From positions 1 to 64,000 of the forward strand of contig NZ_CALUCZ010000002.1 of the NCBI RefSeq assembly GCF_943914685.1: 64,000 bases of DNA, written 5' to 3'. Within the stretch, counting starts at the first letter, position 1. Every line of letters begins with the position of its first letter. The stretch comes from an uncultured Mobiluncus sp. (GTDB lineage: Bacteria; Actinomycetota; Actinomycetes; Actinomycetales; Actinomycetaceae). Position numbers and translations under genes: made by a program. Shown piece by piece: positions 63,578 through 64,000 of the stretch. The notes beneath the pieces were generated by a model that saw only the letters and a program-made list of their open reading frames with translations, did no database searches and had not been told where the DNA came from.

Positions 63578-64000
63578 TTAGCGGGCAAAAGCGCGAGACA
63601 CTAGGTCCGCGGCCTGTTTCTTGTGTACGGAAGCTAAGCCGGTAGAGGGAGCGGCCATCGCCGGACGGGACACCACACGAATGGGGCGGTCGCCGATGAA
63701 GGCATCCTGGTGCATCTTCAGGAAAGTCCAGACCCCCTGATTCTCCGGTTCGTCCTGTGCCCACACCAGTTCTGCGTTGGGGTACTGTGCCAAAATCGGC
63801 TTCAGGTCCTCGTGCAGCGGATAGTACTGTTCCAAACGCACGATTGCGGTGGTTTTATCCCCGGTCTTGGCGCGTTCAGCCGCCAAGTCGTAATACAGCC
63901 GGCCGGTGCAGATTAGCACGCGAGTCACCGCATTGGGATCCAGATTGCCCTGGTCGCCAATGACCCGTTGGAACTGACCGGAAGTGAAATCTTCGACCGA
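63578..64000 (-). CDS. kgd: 2-oxoglutarate dehydrogenase E1/decarboxylase, C-terminal part
   Basis: The last 140 codons of a gene that begins beyond the right edge. SVEDFTSGQFQRVIGD, then VTRVLICTGRLYYDLAAER and EQYYPLHEDLKPILAQYPNAELVWAQDEPENQG match the transketolase C-terminal domain of SucA/Kgd. It converts 2-oxoglutarate in the TCA cycle. The remaining N-terminal acyltransferase region that marks the Kgd form cannot be seen, so kgd rather than sucA is inferred from the actinobacterial setting. A strong hairpin follows the stop. Confidence 0.9.
   Translation of the reverse strand, partial: SVEDFTSGQFQRVIGDQGNLDPNAVTRVLICTGRLYYDLAAERAKTGDKTTAIVRLEQYYPLHEDLKPILAQYPNAELVWAQDEPENQGVWTFLKMHQDAFIGDRPIRVVSRPAMAAPSTGLASVHKKQAADLVSRAFAR

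Overview
The window looks like a chromosomal piece of an actinomycete of moderate GC. I infer something close to the Actinomycetaceae, such as Mobiluncus, Varibaculum or Actinomyces; this rests on gene content, not on a marker search. Supporting signs are a SigH/RsrA redox pair, a 24-residue bL37 gene, Rho with a long charged N-terminal insert, the str order rpsL-rpsG-fusA-tuf, the order argS-lysA-hom-thrC-thrB near rho, tilS-hpt-ftsH-fol, and the C-terminus of a Kgd/SucA-type 2-oxoglutarate enzyme at the right edge.

Region 1 (about 1-14300) is visibly AT-richer and is the accessory part. It holds a compact gene set that I read as an undescribed iron-regulated RiPP pathway, possibly a ribosomal metallophore. 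It contains a 34-residue precursor peptide not previously delimited as a gene (6101-6205, minus), a fused leader-binding/YcaO cyclodehydratase, two half-size exporter-fold ABC proteins, a prolyl-oligopeptidase-like hydrolase, a complete FecBCD-type siderophore/haem importer (permease, lipoprotein, ATPase) and two SAM methyltransferases. Two DtxR/IdeR-like operators (6260-6278 and 11893-11911) sit in the two promoter regions that control the set. No azoline dehydrogenase is visible, so the product may keep thiazoline/oxazoline rings, the iron-binding groups of mycobactin- and yersiniabactin-like siderophores. An insertion sequence with a frameshifted transposase (about 11963-13352) closes the island and truncates an unknown gene.

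Region 2 (14300-20720) has a three-gene ABC importer of the TrpXYZ type and two tandem aldehyde-dehydrogenase-fold proteins. Both have lost all four canonical catalytic residues, so they look like pseudoenzymes.

Region 3 (20820-25365) is the str operon. Region 4 (25650-30710) has a CPBP protease, a DUF808 protein, DisA (c-di-AMP synthase) and small membrane proteins. Region 5 (30227-39063) is the folate/FtsH/Hpt/TilS block, with a glycosyltransferase gene on the other strand broken by an apparent one-base deletion. Region 6 (39076-48240) has an NlpC/P60 hydrolase, Rho and a branched-chain amino acid ABC system with a fused LivM-LivG protein and a CBS-ACT protein. Region 7 (48306-55333) has the threonine/lysine genes, argS and tRNA-Arg(CCG). 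Region 8 (55385-64000) has MntH with a DtxR/MntR-like site over its start, a GDPD phosphodiesterase, an M23 peptidase, two CNNM proteins, a DoxX protein, SigH/RsrA, bL37 and the partial Kgd gene.
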